Shown here: positions 6,723 to 6,799 of the stretch, one piece after another | Position numbering within the stretch: the stretch's first letter is position 1 | Layout: the number at the start of each line of letters is the position of its first letter | Assembly: GCA_947097635.1 (NCBI GenBank) | Contig: CAMURW010000081.1 | Location: 1-6,799 of the forward strand | Direction of reading: 5' to 3' | From: an uncultured Bacteroidales bacterium | Lineage (GTDB): Bacteria > Bacteroidota > Bacteroidia > Bacteroidales > P3 | Length of the DNA: 6,799 nt | The notes under the pieces: generated by a model | Seen by the model: the letters and a program-made list of their open reading frames with translations, nothing else | Told to the model about the DNA's origin: nothing | The model's database searches: none | Program-made: the position numbers and the translations under genes

Positions 6723-6744
6723 ACTCTTTGGTTTCCCAGAGAGT
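6723..6744. repeat. 9-bp hairpin in the leader of the TlpA-like gene
   Basis: Arms ACTCTTTGG (6723-6731) and CCAGAGAGT (6736-6744) enclose a 4-nt loop. Read on the minus strand, as the downstream transcript would be, the loop is GAAA, a stable GNRA-type tetraloop, and the stem has one C-A mismatch. On the plus strand that position is a G-T wobble. It sits 38 nt before the TlpA-like start. It could be a 5' leader structure or the 3' end of an upstream transcript. Confidence 0.5.
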
Positions 6745-6753
6745 GATAGGCTT

Positions 6754-6787
6754 CTTGGGATTCTTGGAGTCCCAAGGTTTTTATTTT
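6754..6787 (+). terminator. Possible intrinsic terminator reading rightward
   Basis: Arms CTTGGGA (6754-6760) and TCCCAAG (6770-6776) form a 7-bp stem with a 9-nt loop. On the plus strand the stem is followed by GTTTTTATTTT, the layout of a rho-independent terminator. No plus-strand gene precedes it in this window, so its use as a terminator is doubtful. For minus-strand transcription it would be only a leader or trailer hairpin, since no U-run follows on that side. Confidence 0.35.
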
Positions 6788-6799
6788 CGATTGGTGTTT

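Noticed and set aside
6713..6799. Short minus-strand frames open at the right edge, as the tail of an upstream gene
   Set aside because: Three frames run in from the edge but end at different stops, none looks like a known C-terminus, and the hairpins occupy the same bases. I cannot support a gene.

Overview
The window looks like part of a Bacteroidales genome, probably Prevotellaceae or a close relative. The evidence is the set of families present: an M6 peptidase with Bacteroidales-type accessory domains, an Omp28-type lipoprotein, a DUF6029-like outer-membrane protein and a TlpA-like redoxin. Starts lack Shine-Dalgarno sequences and are preceded by A/T-rich leaders. GC content is moderate. 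The genus is an inference from family resemblance only.

All five genes lie on the minus strand, so in transcription order the window reads from right to left. (1) A short leader at 6686-6799 carries two hairpins. (2) A TlpA-like exported thioredoxin (6149-6685) follows. (3) A 107-nt gap contains a 12-bp-arm inverted repeat. (4) A DUF6029-like outer-membrane beta protein (4383-6041) follows. (5) After 35 nt comes an Omp28-family lipoprotein with a CPNC motif (3496-4347). (6) After 16 nt comes a DinF-type MATE transporter with a GTG start (2136-3479). (7) After a 105-nt gap that holds a small palindrome comes a secreted M6-family metalloprotease (1-2030), whose C-terminus runs off the left edge. 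It is absent from simple closed-ORF lists because its stop codon lies outside the window.

Every product is predicted to be exported or membrane-embedded, so this is an envelope gene cluster. The most coherent functional reading is a thiol-redox sub-module. It would consist of a periplasmic TlpA-like protein (WCKPC), an Omp28 lipoprotein with its own thioredoxin-like CPNC, and between them an outer-membrane protein with a CX4C cysteine pair near its C-terminus. The MATE transporter is tightly coupled to Omp28 but may be functionally separate. The M6 protease is probably an independent secreted factor, perhaps with its own transcription unit.

I found no tRNA, rRNA, CRISPR array, insertion sequence or phage gene. 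No stretch of 300 bases lacks a gene. I did not find a clearly new system. The redox-linked outer-membrane module and the intergenic structures are the parts worth a second look.
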